DNA of 15,648 nt from RGIG3102 sp964507095 (GCA_964507095.1 CAZDOS010000042.1:1-15648); one strand, 5' to 3'; numbered from the stretch's first letter, positions 1 to 6,719 are shown. Translations and numbers: made by a program. The notes: generated from the letters alone by a model not told the origin.

Positions 1-12
1 AAATACAGTATA

Positions 13-28
13 GTTACCTTAAGCTAAC
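13..28. promoter_or_regulatory. 16-bp near-palindrome, possible operator
   Basis: The bases GTTACCTTAAGCTAAC form a palindrome with one mismatched symmetric pair (14 of 16 bases symmetric) and centre CTTAAG. The site shares 13 of 15 bases with the inverted repeat in the spacer of the promoter at 5958-5986. A TTGTCA hexamer follows at once (29-34), without a convincing -10 box. A regulator binding site is an inference. Chance in AT-rich intergenic DNA is possible. Confidence 0.25.
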
Positions 29-123
29 TTGTCAACAGATTTCTTCACATTTTGTTAATATTTCTACAAATCACTGTCCTCTGTTCCCGTACATGTGTAT
101 TATGACGGAAGCCGACTTGCCTG

Positions 124-153
124 TTGGACTGAAATCGGGATATATGGTATACT
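124..153 (+). promoter_or_regulatory. Candidate sigma-A promoter of the response-regulator operon
   Basis: TTGGAC (124-129) and TATACT (148-153) are separated by 18 bases, close to the TTGACA/TATAAT consensus. It lies about 107 bases before the response-regulator start, so a leader of roughly 100 bases is predicted. A perfect TATAAT also occurs at 218-223 but lacks a recognisable -35 box. Which of the two is used cannot be told from sequence. Confidence 0.45.
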
Positions 154-259
154 TTGAGAAGCAGATATCAGGAACCGATGTTCATAAAATCATATATATT
201 TTACTTAGTTAAAAGGATATAATCGGAGAAGAAATCAACCTGATTTATGGGAGGCATAT

Positions 260-952
260 ATGGATAAGGAAAAGATCCTCATAGTGGATGATGACAAGAA
301 CATATGCGAGCTGCTCCGCCTTTACCTGGAAAAGGAAGGATACGACACCGTCATAGTAAATGACGGCGAACGGGCTGTCGCAAAGTTCAGGGATTACCAT
401 TTCGACCTTGTCCTTCTCGATGTCATGATGCCGAGGATGGACGGTTGGGAGACCTGCAGAAGGATACGCCGGATCAACTCAACGCCGGTCATCATGCTCA
501 CAGCCAAGGGTGAGACCTTCGACAAGGTCCTGGGACTTGAGCTTGGCGCCGATGACTATATCGTAAAGCCTTTTGACACCAAGGAAGTGGTGGCGAGGAT
601 AAAGGCCGTGCTCAGGAGAGCAGGCAACGGCGTTTACAACGCAAAGGATCAGAAGGTGGAGTTCGACAACCTTTCGATAAACATTTCGACCTACGAGCTG
701 AAGGTCAAGGGCGTCATCATAGACGTACCTCCGAAGGAACTGGAGCTCCTGTACCACCTGGCATCCAATCCGAACCGAGTCTTCACAAGAGATACCCTTC
801 TGGATGAGGTCTGGGGCTTTGAGTATTACGGCGATTCAAGGACCATAGATGTTCACGTGAAGAGACTCAGGGAGAAGCTGGAAGGAGCCAGCGACAAGTG
901 GAGCCTCAAGACTGTCTGGGGCGTCGGCTACAAGTTTGAAGTCAAGGAATGA
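260..952 (+). CDS. OmpR/PhoB-family response regulator
   Basis: DNA-binding response regulator of a two-component system, 230 residues, the usual family length. Residues 1-120 are a receiver domain: acidic pocket D10/D11/D12, phosphoacceptor D54 (in LLDVMMPRMDG), switch residue T81 and conserved K103 (in VKPFD). Residues about 130-228 are an OmpR-type winged helix, with the typical PPKELELLYHLA and DVHVKRLREKLE stretches and a GVGYKFE ending. GGGAGG at 249-254, five bases before the ATG, fixes the start. It is the first gene of a probable operon with the 86-residue protein (25-base gap) and the sensor kinase, which is its likely phosphodonor. Targets are not shown by sequence; the htrA-like protease downstream is the obvious candidate. 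Family very secure, specific name not. Confidence 0.96.
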   Translation: MDKEKILIVDDDKNICELLRLYLEKEGYDTVIVNDGERAVAKFRDYHFDLVLLDVMMPRMDGWETCRRIRRINSTPVIMLTAKGETFDKVLGLELGADDYIVKPFDTKEVVARIKAVLRRAGNGVYNAKDQKVEFDNLSINISTYELKVKGVIIDVPPKELELLYHLASNPNRVFTRDTLLDEVWGFEYYGDSRTIDVHVKRLREKLEGASDKWSLKTVWGVGYKFEVKE

Positions 953-977
953 CGAACATATATAACAGGAGAACAAA

Positions 978-1238
978 ATGGCGGAACAGAGCATAGAATT
1001 CAGATATGACACTCAGATGCTCATAGACGGCGAGATCGATGAGGATGAGCTCTTTGACTACATCACCGACAATTTCGAGGGTGATTCTCTTCTGGTGCTG
1101 GCTGATGAGGGCACCTGCAAGATCCATTTTCATACCAACAGGCCTTGGGAGATACTGGAGTACTGCTCCACTCTCGGCGAGATCTATGACATTATCGTAG
1201 AGGACATGGACAGACAGTCCAGAGGCCTTCAGGGCTGA
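978..1238 (+). CDS. Free-standing FakA/YloV middle-domain-like protein
   Basis: A protein of 86 residues with no membrane segment or signal peptide. Read against my memory of Bacillus YloV and Staphylococcus FakA, it covers only their middle domain. The N-terminal IEFRYDTQMLI matches the YloV stretch IEFGFCTEVMV. GDSLLVLADEG...KIHFHT (residues 35-53) matches GDSLLVIADES...KVHIHA, and GEIYDIIVEDMDRQ matches GELIKIKIENMREQ. The ATP-binding DhaL-like domain and the C-terminal FakB-binding domain are absent, so it cannot be a fatty-acid kinase by itself. The HxH pair, which I recall as zinc ligands in FakA, is kept (H50, H52), but the partner Cys is Asp (D11). AGGAGA just upstream supports the start. 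Its place between response regulator and kinase suggests a role in signalling or a scaffold; that is inference. Automatic annotation might call it 'kinase to dihydroxyacetone kinase'. Confidence 0.8.
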   Translation: MAEQSIEFRYDTQMLIDGEIDEDELFDYITDNFEGDSLLVLADEGTCKIHFHTNRPWEILEYCSTLGEIYDIIVEDMDRQSRGLQG

Positions 1239-1249
1239 TAAAGCAAAAA

Positions 1250-2743
1250 ATGAAAAAGACTATTCTTTCAAGATTCTCGTTTGCGTACGGTCTGCTTCTG
1301 CTGACCTCGATACTGGCTCTGGGAATCTTTTTTCTGTTTTTCTCGAACAGATTCCTCCAGAGCGACAGATTGGAGACGCTGAATTCCTGCGCCGTAAATG
1401 CGCAGAATGCGTACAATGAATCGATAAACGAGAACATAGACATGCCTCTTGAAGCCAAGAGGAGCAGGCTCAGGGAGAACCTGAGACTGATAACCAATAC
1501 CACGGCCACCAAAATGCTTCTGGCAGACGTGACCGGCAGGGTCATCGTGTGCACTGAGGAAGAGGAGTGCAATCACGAAGGCATGTACGTGCCTCCCGAG
1601 ATACTCTCGATTCTCACTTCGGTGGACGGTTCTGTGCAGATACATCAGAACTTTGCCGACATGTATACCGAGGGTTACTACACCATGGGCATGGCCGCCA
1701 GGAACAGAGACGGAGAGATCATCGGCTACGTGTTTGCCTTTTCGGATTCGACGAGGACCGCGGAATTCATCAGTTCCCTCATGGCCATATTCATCTTTTC
1801 CGCCGGAGTCATGCTCTCCATATCAAGTATGGTCACTGTGGCGGTCACAGGCAGGCTGACCACTCCTCTTAGGAGCATTACCGATGCCGCCAGAAAGTTC
1901 GCCCGGGGAGACTTTTCCGCAAGGGCGTCAGTAGACGGGGACGATGAGGTCGCACAGGCAGCCTATACCTTCAACCAGATGGCTTCCTTCGTCGAGAAGA
2001 ACGAACGGTCAAGATCCAGCTTCGTCGCAAACGTCGCTCATGAGCTGAGGACTCCTATGACCAGCATTAAGGGCTTCGTGGACGGCATAAGGGACGGCAC
2101 CATACCGGCCTCGGAAGAGAAGAAATATCTGGACGTCATAAGCGAAGAGGTGGGAAGGCTCACGAGGCTGACCAACTCCATGCTCGACATGTCCAAGCTT
2201 GAGAGCGGCGAGTTCAACATGAATGTGCAGGTATACAACATATGGGATACCATCGCTTCGATCGCCTTCTCGCTGGAGTCAAGGATAGAAAGGCGGAACA
2301 TAGAGCTCAGGGGATTTGAGCCTGTCAAGGTGCTGGTCTCAGCAGACAAGGACCTTATCTACCAGGTCATCTACAACCTGTTCGACAACGCTTTGAAGTT
2401 CACTCCCGACGGGGGATATATCGCCTTTGACGTGACCGAGACGGGCAAATACGTCACGGTGAAGATCAGGAACTCCGGACAGGGCATCAGTGCGGAGGCG
2501 CTACCTTTCGTGTTCGACAGGTTCTATAAAGAAGACTCATCGAGGAACGTCCACGTCAGAGGAGCCGGAATAGGGCTGTACATCTGCAAGATGCTTGTGC
2601 AGCGTTCGGGCGGTGACATCTTCTGTGAGAGCGTTGAAGGCGAATACACGGAATTCATATTCACTCTTCCTTCAGGCAAGTCCGTCAAGAAGCAGAAGAA
2701 CGATCTTCTTGACAGGACCATCGAGATTGAACTGACTGACTAG
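1250..2743 (+). CDS. Membrane sensor histidine kinase (HAMP/HisKA/HATPase)
   Basis: Sensor kinase of 497 residues, expected to autophosphorylate and pass phosphate to D54 of the neighbouring regulator. A first membrane helix (about 11-32) and a second (about 177-200) flank an extracytoplasmic sensor of about 145 residues holding two cysteines (C101, C107). A HAMP linker follows (about 201-255), then a HisKA domain with H264 in AHELRTP. The HATPase domain has an N box (N376, N380 in YNLFDNALKF), a G1 box NSGQGI (408-413), an F box FDRFYK and a G2 box GAGIGLYI. In G1 the usual Asp is Asn (N408), a variant I recall from other clostridial kinases, so activity is still expected. The start lies 11 bases after the 86-residue gene and has no Shine-Dalgarno at normal distance, so it may depend on coupled translation. 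The ligand is unknown. Confidence 0.95.
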   Translation: MKKTILSRFSFAYGLLLLTSILALGIFFLFFSNRFLQSDRLETLNSCAVNAQNAYNESINENIDMPLEAKRSRLRENLRLITNTTATKMLLADVTGRVIVCTEEEECNHEGMYVPPEILSILTSVDGSVQIHQNFADMYTEGYYTMGMAARNRDGEIIGYVFAFSDSTRTAEFISSLMAIFIFSAGVMLSISSMVTVAVTGRLTTPLRSITDAARKFARGDFSARASVDGDDEVAQAAYTFNQMASFVEKNERSRSSFVANVAHELRTPMTSIKGFVDGIRDGTIPASEEKKYLDVISEEVGRLTRLTNSMLDMSKLESGEFNMNVQVYNIWDTIASIAFSLESRIERRNIELRGFEPVKVLVSADKDLIYQVIYNLFDNALKFTPDGGYIAFDVTETGKYVTVKIRNSGQGISAEALPFVFDRFYKEDSSRNVHVRGAGIGLYICKMLVQRSGGDIFCESVEGEYTEFIFTLPSGKSVKKQKNDLLDRTIEIELTD

Positions 2744-2793
2744 TTTTCTGAATTCTGTGTGAACAGGGCTCTACTTCAAGGATATTTCACATT

Positions 2794-2821
2794 TTGACAT
2801 TAATATCAAAAGCAGTGAATT
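2794..2821 (+). promoter_or_regulatory. Possible promoter of the HtrA-like gene
   Basis: A perfect -35 box TTGACA (2794-2799) is followed after 16 bases by a poor -10 box TGAATT (2816-2821), only 3 of 6 matches. The 104-base gap after the kinase leaves room for an independent promoter. The weak -10 would fit a promoter needing an activator such as the upstream response regulator, but this is inference, and read-through from the operon is also possible. Confidence 0.3.
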
Positions 2822-2847
2822 TACAGTTAAAGAGAGGATAAAAAGAT

Positions 2848-3990
2848 TTGAAAAAACGCGGGACCGGCCTGCTCGTGGCACTTATGCTCGCATTCCTATT
2901 TCTGGGGTTTGCGGCAGGCAGGTATTTTGGAAATAACAGGACTGTGTTCTCCACCTTCAGGAACATCGTTTCCGGAGTCAGGGAATCACAGTCGGAAGAA
3001 CCGACAGTCGAAGATGAAGCACCTCAGGTCGAAACTCCGGAAGTGGAACTTCTTCCCGAGCCGGAACCGAGAAATCAGGACGGGCTGTACACTACGGAAA
3101 TATTCGAGAAAGTCAATCCTTCCACCGTCTGCATAAACGTATATTCAGGCAGATACATACAGCCTACTGCCAGCGGCACCGGCATAATAATGACTTCGGA
3201 CGGATACATAATCACCAATGCCCACGTCGTTTCAGGCGCATCAAGCCTGAATATCGTACTCAGCGATGACACCAGCCTGAAGGGCAGGATCGTGGGCTAT
3301 GATACCGATACGGATCTTGCGGTCGTAAAAGTCGACGCGACCGATCTTCCGCGGGCGGAATTCGGAGACAGTTCCACACTCAAGGTGGGTGAAAAGGTCG
3401 TTGCGATCGGAAACGCGGGCGGACTTTCGGGCAGCTGCACGGAGGGGATCGTTTCAGGCCTCAACCGTGACGTTGATTCCAACTCAAGGAGCCTCAAGCT
3501 GATCCAGACTTCAGCCGCCATCAACCCGGGCAACTCCGGAGGACCGCTAGTCAACAGGTTCGGCCAGGTCATCGGAATAACCTCATCGAAAATAGCGAGC
3601 GTTGACTACGAGGGAATCGGCTTTGCCATACCGATAACGGATGCGATGACTGTAATCAACAGCCTCATACAGAATGGCTATGTGACCGGAAGGGCAGTGC
3701 TCGGCGTCAGCGTGATAGAACTCAACGACTCCAACGGACCGAGAAACGGTCTTCCGAACCGGGGCGCATACATTGCTGAGATCCAGGTCGAGAGCGACCT
3801 CGGCAACAAGGGTGTCCATGAAGGAGACGTCATAATCGAGGCGAACGGCGTTGAGATCACAAGCAATGATGTTCTCATTGACCAGCTCACTCACTTTGCT
3901 CCCGGAGACACGATGAACATCGTAGTCTACAGACCGGAGACGGATGAGACTTTCAGCGTGGATGTAGTACTGATCGAATCGAAGAACTGA
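2848..3990 (+). CDS. htrA: HtrA/DegP-like membrane-anchored serine protease with PDZ domain
   Basis: Trypsin-like quality-control protease, 380 residues, acting outside the membrane on misfolded envelope or secreted proteins. An N-terminal membrane anchor (about 7-25) is followed by an acidic, proline-rich linker (about 48-75). The protease domain (about 80-275) has the full catalytic triad: H126 in TNAHVVSG, D156 in DTDLAVVKV, and S230 in NPGNSGGPL. One PDZ domain follows (about 285-378), holding the GVHEGDVIIEANG core. The start is TTG, supported by AGAGAGGA at 2831-2838, nine bases upstream; no ATG fits the conserved N-terminus as well. It lies 104 bases after the sensor kinase on the same strand, recalling Bacillus, where CssRS controls HtrA-type proteases. 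Family very secure; the symbol is generic because htrA, htrB and yyxA types cannot be told apart here. Confidence 0.93.
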   Translation: MKKRGTGLLVALMLAFLFLGFAAGRYFGNNRTVFSTFRNIVSGVRESQSEEPTVEDEAPQVETPEVELLPEPEPRNQDGLYTTEIFEKVNPSTVCINVYSGRYIQPTASGTGIIMTSDGYIITNAHVVSGASSLNIVLSDDTSLKGRIVGYDTDTDLAVVKVDATDLPRAEFGDSSTLKVGEKVVAIGNAGGLSGSCTEGIVSGLNRDVDSNSRSLKLIQTSAAINPGNSGGPLVNRFGQVIGITSSKIASVDYEGIGFAIPITDAMTVINSLIQNGYVTGRAVLGVSVIELNDSNGPRNGLPNRGAYIAEIQVESDLGNKGVHEGDVIIEANGVEITSNDVLIDQLTHFAPGDTMNIVVYRPETDETFSVDVVLIESKN

Positions 3991-4004
3991 TATATACAAC
4001 AATA

Positions 4005-4043
4005 CCCCTGAGCGACAGTACCTGTGTACTGAGAGCTCAGGGG
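4005..4043. terminator. Compound hairpin between convergent genes, probable bidirectional terminator
   Basis: CCCCTGAGC (4005-4013) pairs perfectly with GCTCAGGGG (4035-4043). Inside, CAGTAC (4016-4021) pairs with GTACTG (4026-4031) around a four-base loop, giving 15 base pairs with a small internal loop. It lies between the stops of the HtrA gene (3990) and pcp (4068). The eight-T run on the + strand begins only 17 bases after the stem, so this is not a textbook intrinsic terminator, though position and stability argue for termination or 3'-end protection of both transcripts. Confidence 0.6.
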
Positions 4044-4067
4044 ATCTGTTTATCTGTAAGTTTTTTT

Positions 4068-4676
4068 TCAGTTGTTCTCGACAATCGCCTTGATTGCAGC
4101 CTCTATTCCCTTTACGATATCCTCCTTTGAAAGCGAAGGGGTGCCCGGTCTCGAAATGACCTGCTCGTGCAGGAACGGGACATGCATAAATCCTCCGCGC
4201 ATATCCGGAAATTCCTTTGCAATCTTGTACAGGACTCCGTACATCAGATGATTGCACACAAAGGTGCCGGCCGTATAGGACACGCTGGCAGGTATGCCTT
4301 CCTTTTTGATTTCCTCTACCATTTCCTTGACGGGAAGAGATGCAAAGTAGGCATTATCCCCATCCTCGTAGATCTTCTCATCATGCGGCTGCTTTCCGTC
4401 ATTGTCCGGGATCCTGGCATCGTTAAGGTTGATGGCAACGCGCTCAACAGTCAGTCCCACTCGCCCGCCAGCCTGTCCGATGCAAAGAACGACATCCGGC
4501 TTCTCACGGCAGATCGCCTCATAAACGGTATCGATCGAGCGTCCGAAAACTGTCGGAACTATGCACTTTGCCACCTCAGCTCCCAGTATCTCATCTGCAA
4601 CACACTCAACGGCTTCCTGAGCCGGGTTGACGCTCTCCCCGCCGAACGGATCGAATGCTGTCAGCAATACTTTCAT
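4068..4676 (-). CDS. pcp: Pyroglutamyl-peptidase I
   Basis: Cytosolic cysteine peptidase (family C15) that removes N-terminal pyroglutamate from peptides; 202 residues, the normal length. The N-terminus MKVLLTAFDPFGGESVNPA is the family hallmark. The catalytic triad is visible: E79 in GLTVERVAIN, C141 in TAGTFVCNHLMY, and H165 in GFMHVPFLHEQ. GQAGGR at 67-72 is also typical. An AAGGG site about eight bases before the ATG supports the start. It lies 85 bases downstream of the alpha/beta hydrolase on the same strand, with a terminator-like hairpin between them, so part of its expression may be read-through. No feature suggests loss of activity. Confidence 0.96.
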   Translation of the reverse strand: MKVLLTAFDPFGGESVNPAQEAVECVADEILGAEVAKCIVPTVFGRSIDTVYEAICREKPDVVLCIGQAGGRVGLTVERVAINLNDARIPDNDGKQPHDEKIYEDGDNAYFASLPVKEMVEEIKKEGIPASVSYTAGTFVCNHLMYGVLYKIAKEFPDMRGGFMHVPFLHEQVISRPGTPSLSKEDIVKGIEAAIKAIVENN

Positions 4677-4696
4677 TTCCTTGTTCCCTTCTTTCC

Positions 4697-4724
4697 AAAA
4701 GGACCCCGTCCGGAACGAGGTCCT
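4697..4724 (-). terminator. Terminator-like hairpin between hydrolase and pcp
   Basis: On the minus strand AGGACCTCG and CGGGGTCCT form a nine-pair stem (one T-G pair) around a seven-base loop, followed by TTTT. It lies after the hydrolase stop and about 20 bases before the pcp start. It would end or attenuate hydrolase transcripts; the short T run suggests partial read-through into pcp. Confidence 0.5.
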
Positions 4725-4761
4725 GATCTGGTTCTAAATATGATTGATTCGTCATGCAGAC

Positions 4762-5694
4762 TTAAAGATCAGTGAACTCATCGAAGAACATGATTATTCC
4801 GTCTTCAACGCTATCCTTCAGCTCTGCATAATTATGGATCTCGTGGCGATAGCCGGTATACAGAAGAGTGGTGACATCATGACCCGTGTCAGCCAGCCAG
4901 TTTGCGCACTGGTATACGCCTGTTCCGTACTGTCCTACAGGATCCTGATCGCCGGCGATGTTGTAAATAGGGACATTCACTGGTACCTTCTTTGCCCAAG
5001 CCTCACCGGTTATGTCCTCCATCATCTGAAGGAAATACATCCATGAACGGTTGGAAGTCGGTTTCGTAAATGCGTCAAACGGATCCTCCGCGTGATCGAC
5101 CTGCACATACGGATCATCGCAGATCCACTCATTGCCCAGTTTCACGCCCTCCGTGCAGCGCCGGAACATCCAGCCCATCAAAGCTGCTCCCAAAGTCGGG
5201 TCTGATCCTTCACCTTCACCTGCATCGACCAGCTTTTTGACTTTCCGGATGCCTTCATTCAGATCCGGCCATACGCCCGTTGTTCCGCATATGGTGGCAG
5301 CCTTCAGATCGGATCCGTATCTTGCAAGATACTGACGCGTGATGAACGAACCCATGCTGTGGCCGAACATGAAATACGGCAGGCCGGGGTACTTTTCCGC
5401 GACAAGATCATGGAGCCTCTTCTCATCCTCGACCATGGTCTCAAATCCCTTGTCACCCCAGTCGCCCCATCTGTCGTTCTCAACGGCAGTTTTTCCGTGT
5501 CCGACATGGTCGTCGGCGGCTACGATGTATCCAGCCTCGACGAATTTCATGATCATATGAAGATATCTTCTGGAGTGCTCTCCGAATCCATGGATCAGCT
5601 GGATTATGCCGACAGGTTTTGCGGCGGGCACATATATCCAGCCGTAGACCTTGTCTCTTTCATTAAACGAGTCAAACTTAATCTCATGAAGCAT
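4762..5694 (-). CDS. Alpha/beta hydrolase, monoacylglycerol lipase-like (Hydrolase_4/S33)
   Basis: Probable cytosolic serine esterase or lipase of 310 residues, with no signal peptide. An oxyanion-hole HGFGEHSRRY stretch (35-44) and the nucleophile elbow GHSMGS with S113 are typical of the monoacylglycerol-lipase/lysophospholipase group. The acid is probably D251 in AGDQDPVG and the base H284 in GYRHEIHN. A lid region lies about 140-235. AAAGGAAAA just upstream of the ATG supports the start. It is the promoter-proximal gene of a minus-strand unit with pcp and is divergent from the ATC-hydrolase-like gene. The substrate cannot be read from sequence: monoglycerides, lysophospholipids and other esters are all possible. 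Confidence 0.9.
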   Translation of the reverse strand: MLHEIKFDSFNERDKVYGWIYVPAAKPVGIIQLIHGFGEHSRRYLHMIMKFVEAGYIVAADDHVGHGKTAVENDRWGDWGDKGFETMVEDEKRLHDLVAEKYPGLPYFMFGHSMGSFITRQYLARYGSDLKAATICGTTGVWPDLNEGIRKVKKLVDAGEGEGSDPTLGAALMGWMFRRCTEGVKLGNEWICDDPYVQVDHAEDPFDAFTKPTSNRSWMYFLQMMEDITGEAWAKKVPVNVPIYNIAGDQDPVGQYGTGVYQCANWLADTGHDVTTLLYTGYRHEIHNYAELKDSVEDGIIMFFDEFTDL

Positions 5695-5801
5695 AGCGTT
5701 TTCCTTTCTGTACTCTCAATGAGTACTTCATCTTTCTTTTGGCCAACCAGATTGACCACATTTCGCATCGAAGGAAAGGCATTTGTTCTGCCTGTCTTGT
5801 T

Positions 5802-5831
5802 ATTTTAAGGATATCATAAATATCAAGTAAA
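5802..5831 (-). promoter_or_regulatory. Candidate promoter of the hydrolase-pcp unit
   Basis: Read on the minus strand, TTTACT (5831-5826) and TAAAAT (5807-5802) are separated by 18 bases. The -10 box matches five of six consensus bases, the -35 box four of six. The leader to the hydrolase start would be about 100 bases. Confidence 0.4.
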
Positions 5832-5957
5832 GTATATGTTTATATAGGGAATGTTCACTGTCCAACAACATGGCTCATCTCATTTCTTTTCTGTCAATAA
5901 ATGTCAATTATATTGCCGTAATCAACATGTATCCTTCCTTGCGACAGTCAAATCCAC

Positions 5958-5986
5958 TTGAAATTAGCTTATGCTAACTATATAAT
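5958..5986 (+). promoter_or_regulatory. Strong sigma-A promoter with an inverted repeat in its spacer
   Basis: TTGAAA (5958-5963) and a perfect TATAAT (5981-5986) are separated by exactly 17 bases, near ideal. The spacer holds the inverted repeat TTAGC-TTAT-GCTAA (5964-5977), so a protein bound there would block RNA polymerase. The start codon is about 40 bases downstream. The promoter is well supported; the operator role is inference. Confidence 0.75.
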
Positions 5987-6027
5987 TATCCCAGCCACCT
6001 GAACAACAAATAATGGAGGAAATAATG

Positions 6028-6645
6028 ATGAAGTATATAGCGATGGCCAGAGTCATTCCTCTTCTGATGAAGAGTATAATCTTTAAGTATCTGGATGGTA
6101 TCGGCATTTCTGTTTCTCCTGCCGATGTCAAAAAGGAATACAAGGCTATAGTAGCAAGGCGGCGGGAGATCGGCGGTATAAAGAACAATCTCATCGCAGG
6201 AGTGTTCCTGGCGGCATATATCATTGCAGTATACAAGGTGGCTGACGGTAAGATCAGTGAAGAGACCATCGACGGGCTTGTCAAAGCGGTCTGTGCGTCC
6301 GACAGGTTCAGGAAGATGAACGAGGGAAAGAATTTCTTTTCCGACAAGAATATCTCCACAAGAAACCGTCTCCAGTCCGATCCGTACTTTAATTCGTTTC
6401 CTGACAACTGGAAATACACCTTCTCCTATGACATTTCGGTGCCTGAGTGCTATATAACCTACTCAAGGTGCGCCATATGCGAAATGGCCATGAATGAAGG
6501 CGCTTTCCATCTCATGAAGTATCTGTGCACCACTGACTATGCACAGCAGGAGCTTATGGGCAATACTCTCATTCGAACTAAGACCATAGGAAACGGGGAT
6601 GACATCTGCGATTTCCATATCATAGGAAACACAGTCAAGTCCTGA
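6028..6645 (+). CDS. L-2-amino-thiazoline-4-carboxylate (ATC) hydrolase-family protein
   Basis: A soluble protein of 205 residues. The C-terminal half carries what I recall as the pattern of the ATC-hydrolase-like family (Pfam ATC_hydrolase): CAICEMA at 148-154, LCTTDYAQQELMG at 166-178, then IRTKTIGNG and a closing DICDFHI. Founding members open the thiazoline ring of ATC during L-cysteine formation, but most relatives are uncharacterised, so the substrate here is unknown. An in-frame ATG at 6013 would include the GGAGG ribosome site (6015-6019), so it is rejected; the ATG at 6028 is eight bases past that site, and the ATG at 6025 is a possible alternative. It is a single-gene unit with its own strong promoter, ending near the hairpin at 6675-6705. 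Five cysteines occur, three in the conserved part (C148, C167, C194). Confidence 0.72.
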   Translation: MKYIAMARVIPLLMKSIIFKYLDGIGISVSPADVKKEYKAIVARRREIGGIKNNLIAGVFLAAYIIAVYKVADGKISEETIDGLVKAVCASDRFRKMNEGKNFFSDKNISTRNRLQSDPYFNSFPDNWKYTFSYDISVPECYITYSRCAICEMAMNEGAFHLMKYLCTTDYAQQELMGNTLIRTKTIGNGDDICDFHIIGNTVKS

Positions 6646-6668
6646 TTTCCGTACGCATTACTCAATAT

Positions 6669-6705
6669 TAAAACAGCCGGGAAAGAGTTTGTTCTCTTCC
6701 CGGCT
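6669..6705 (-). terminator. Intrinsic terminator shared by convergent genes
   Basis: AGCCGGGAA and GAG (6675-6687, one bulged A) pair with CTCTTCCCGGCT (6694-6705) around a six-base loop. Read on the minus strand the stem is followed by GTTTTAATATT, a fair T tract, so it should end the nagZ operon. On the + strand the following bases are less T-rich, yet it may also serve the ATC-hydrolase-like gene. Confidence 0.75.
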
Positions 6706-6719
6706 ATACTATTCAGTCT

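Larger units (their letters stand above)
5695..6027. other. Divergent intergenic control region
   Basis: This gap of about 330 bases holds no convincing coding sequence. From left to right it contains the hydrolase ribosome site (minus strand), a small inverted repeat GTACTC-TCAAT-GAGTAC (5710-5726) in the hydrolase leader, a minus-strand promoter candidate (5802-5831), an AT-rich stretch where TGTCAAT occurs twice in tandem, a strong plus-strand promoter (5958-5986) and the GGAGG site of the next gene (6015-6019). Confidence 0.7.

Noticed and set aside
218..223. Perfect TATAAT before the response-regulator gene as main promoter
   Set aside because: No hexamer resembling TTGACA occurs 16-18 bases upstream; kept only as an alternative to the pair at 124-153.
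1..259. Possible riboswitch or small RNA in the leader of the first operon
   Set aside because: No recognised aptamer motif, no stable hairpin followed by T run, and the region is plain AT-rich DNA apart from the palindrome and promoter noted.
3583..4257. Long open frame on the minus strand (224 codons) spanning the end of the HtrA gene and the pcp 3' end
   Set aside because: It is antisense to two genes with full catalytic motifs, lacks a ribosome site and recognisable motifs, and crosses the terminator hairpin.
4167..4775. Plus-strand open frame of 202 codons opposite pcp
   Set aside because: Composition is that of the reverse complement of pcp, with no ribosome site or family motif; the pcp frame holds the full C15 triad.
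5359..5808. Plus-strand open frame of 149 codons opposite the start of the alpha/beta hydrolase
   Set aside because: Antisense shadow that runs through the hydrolase ribosome site and leader; no motif.
6013..6027. Start of the ATC-hydrolase-like gene at the ATG of 6013
   Set aside because: The GGAGG ribosome site would lie inside the coding sequence; the ATG at 6028 is correctly spaced from it.
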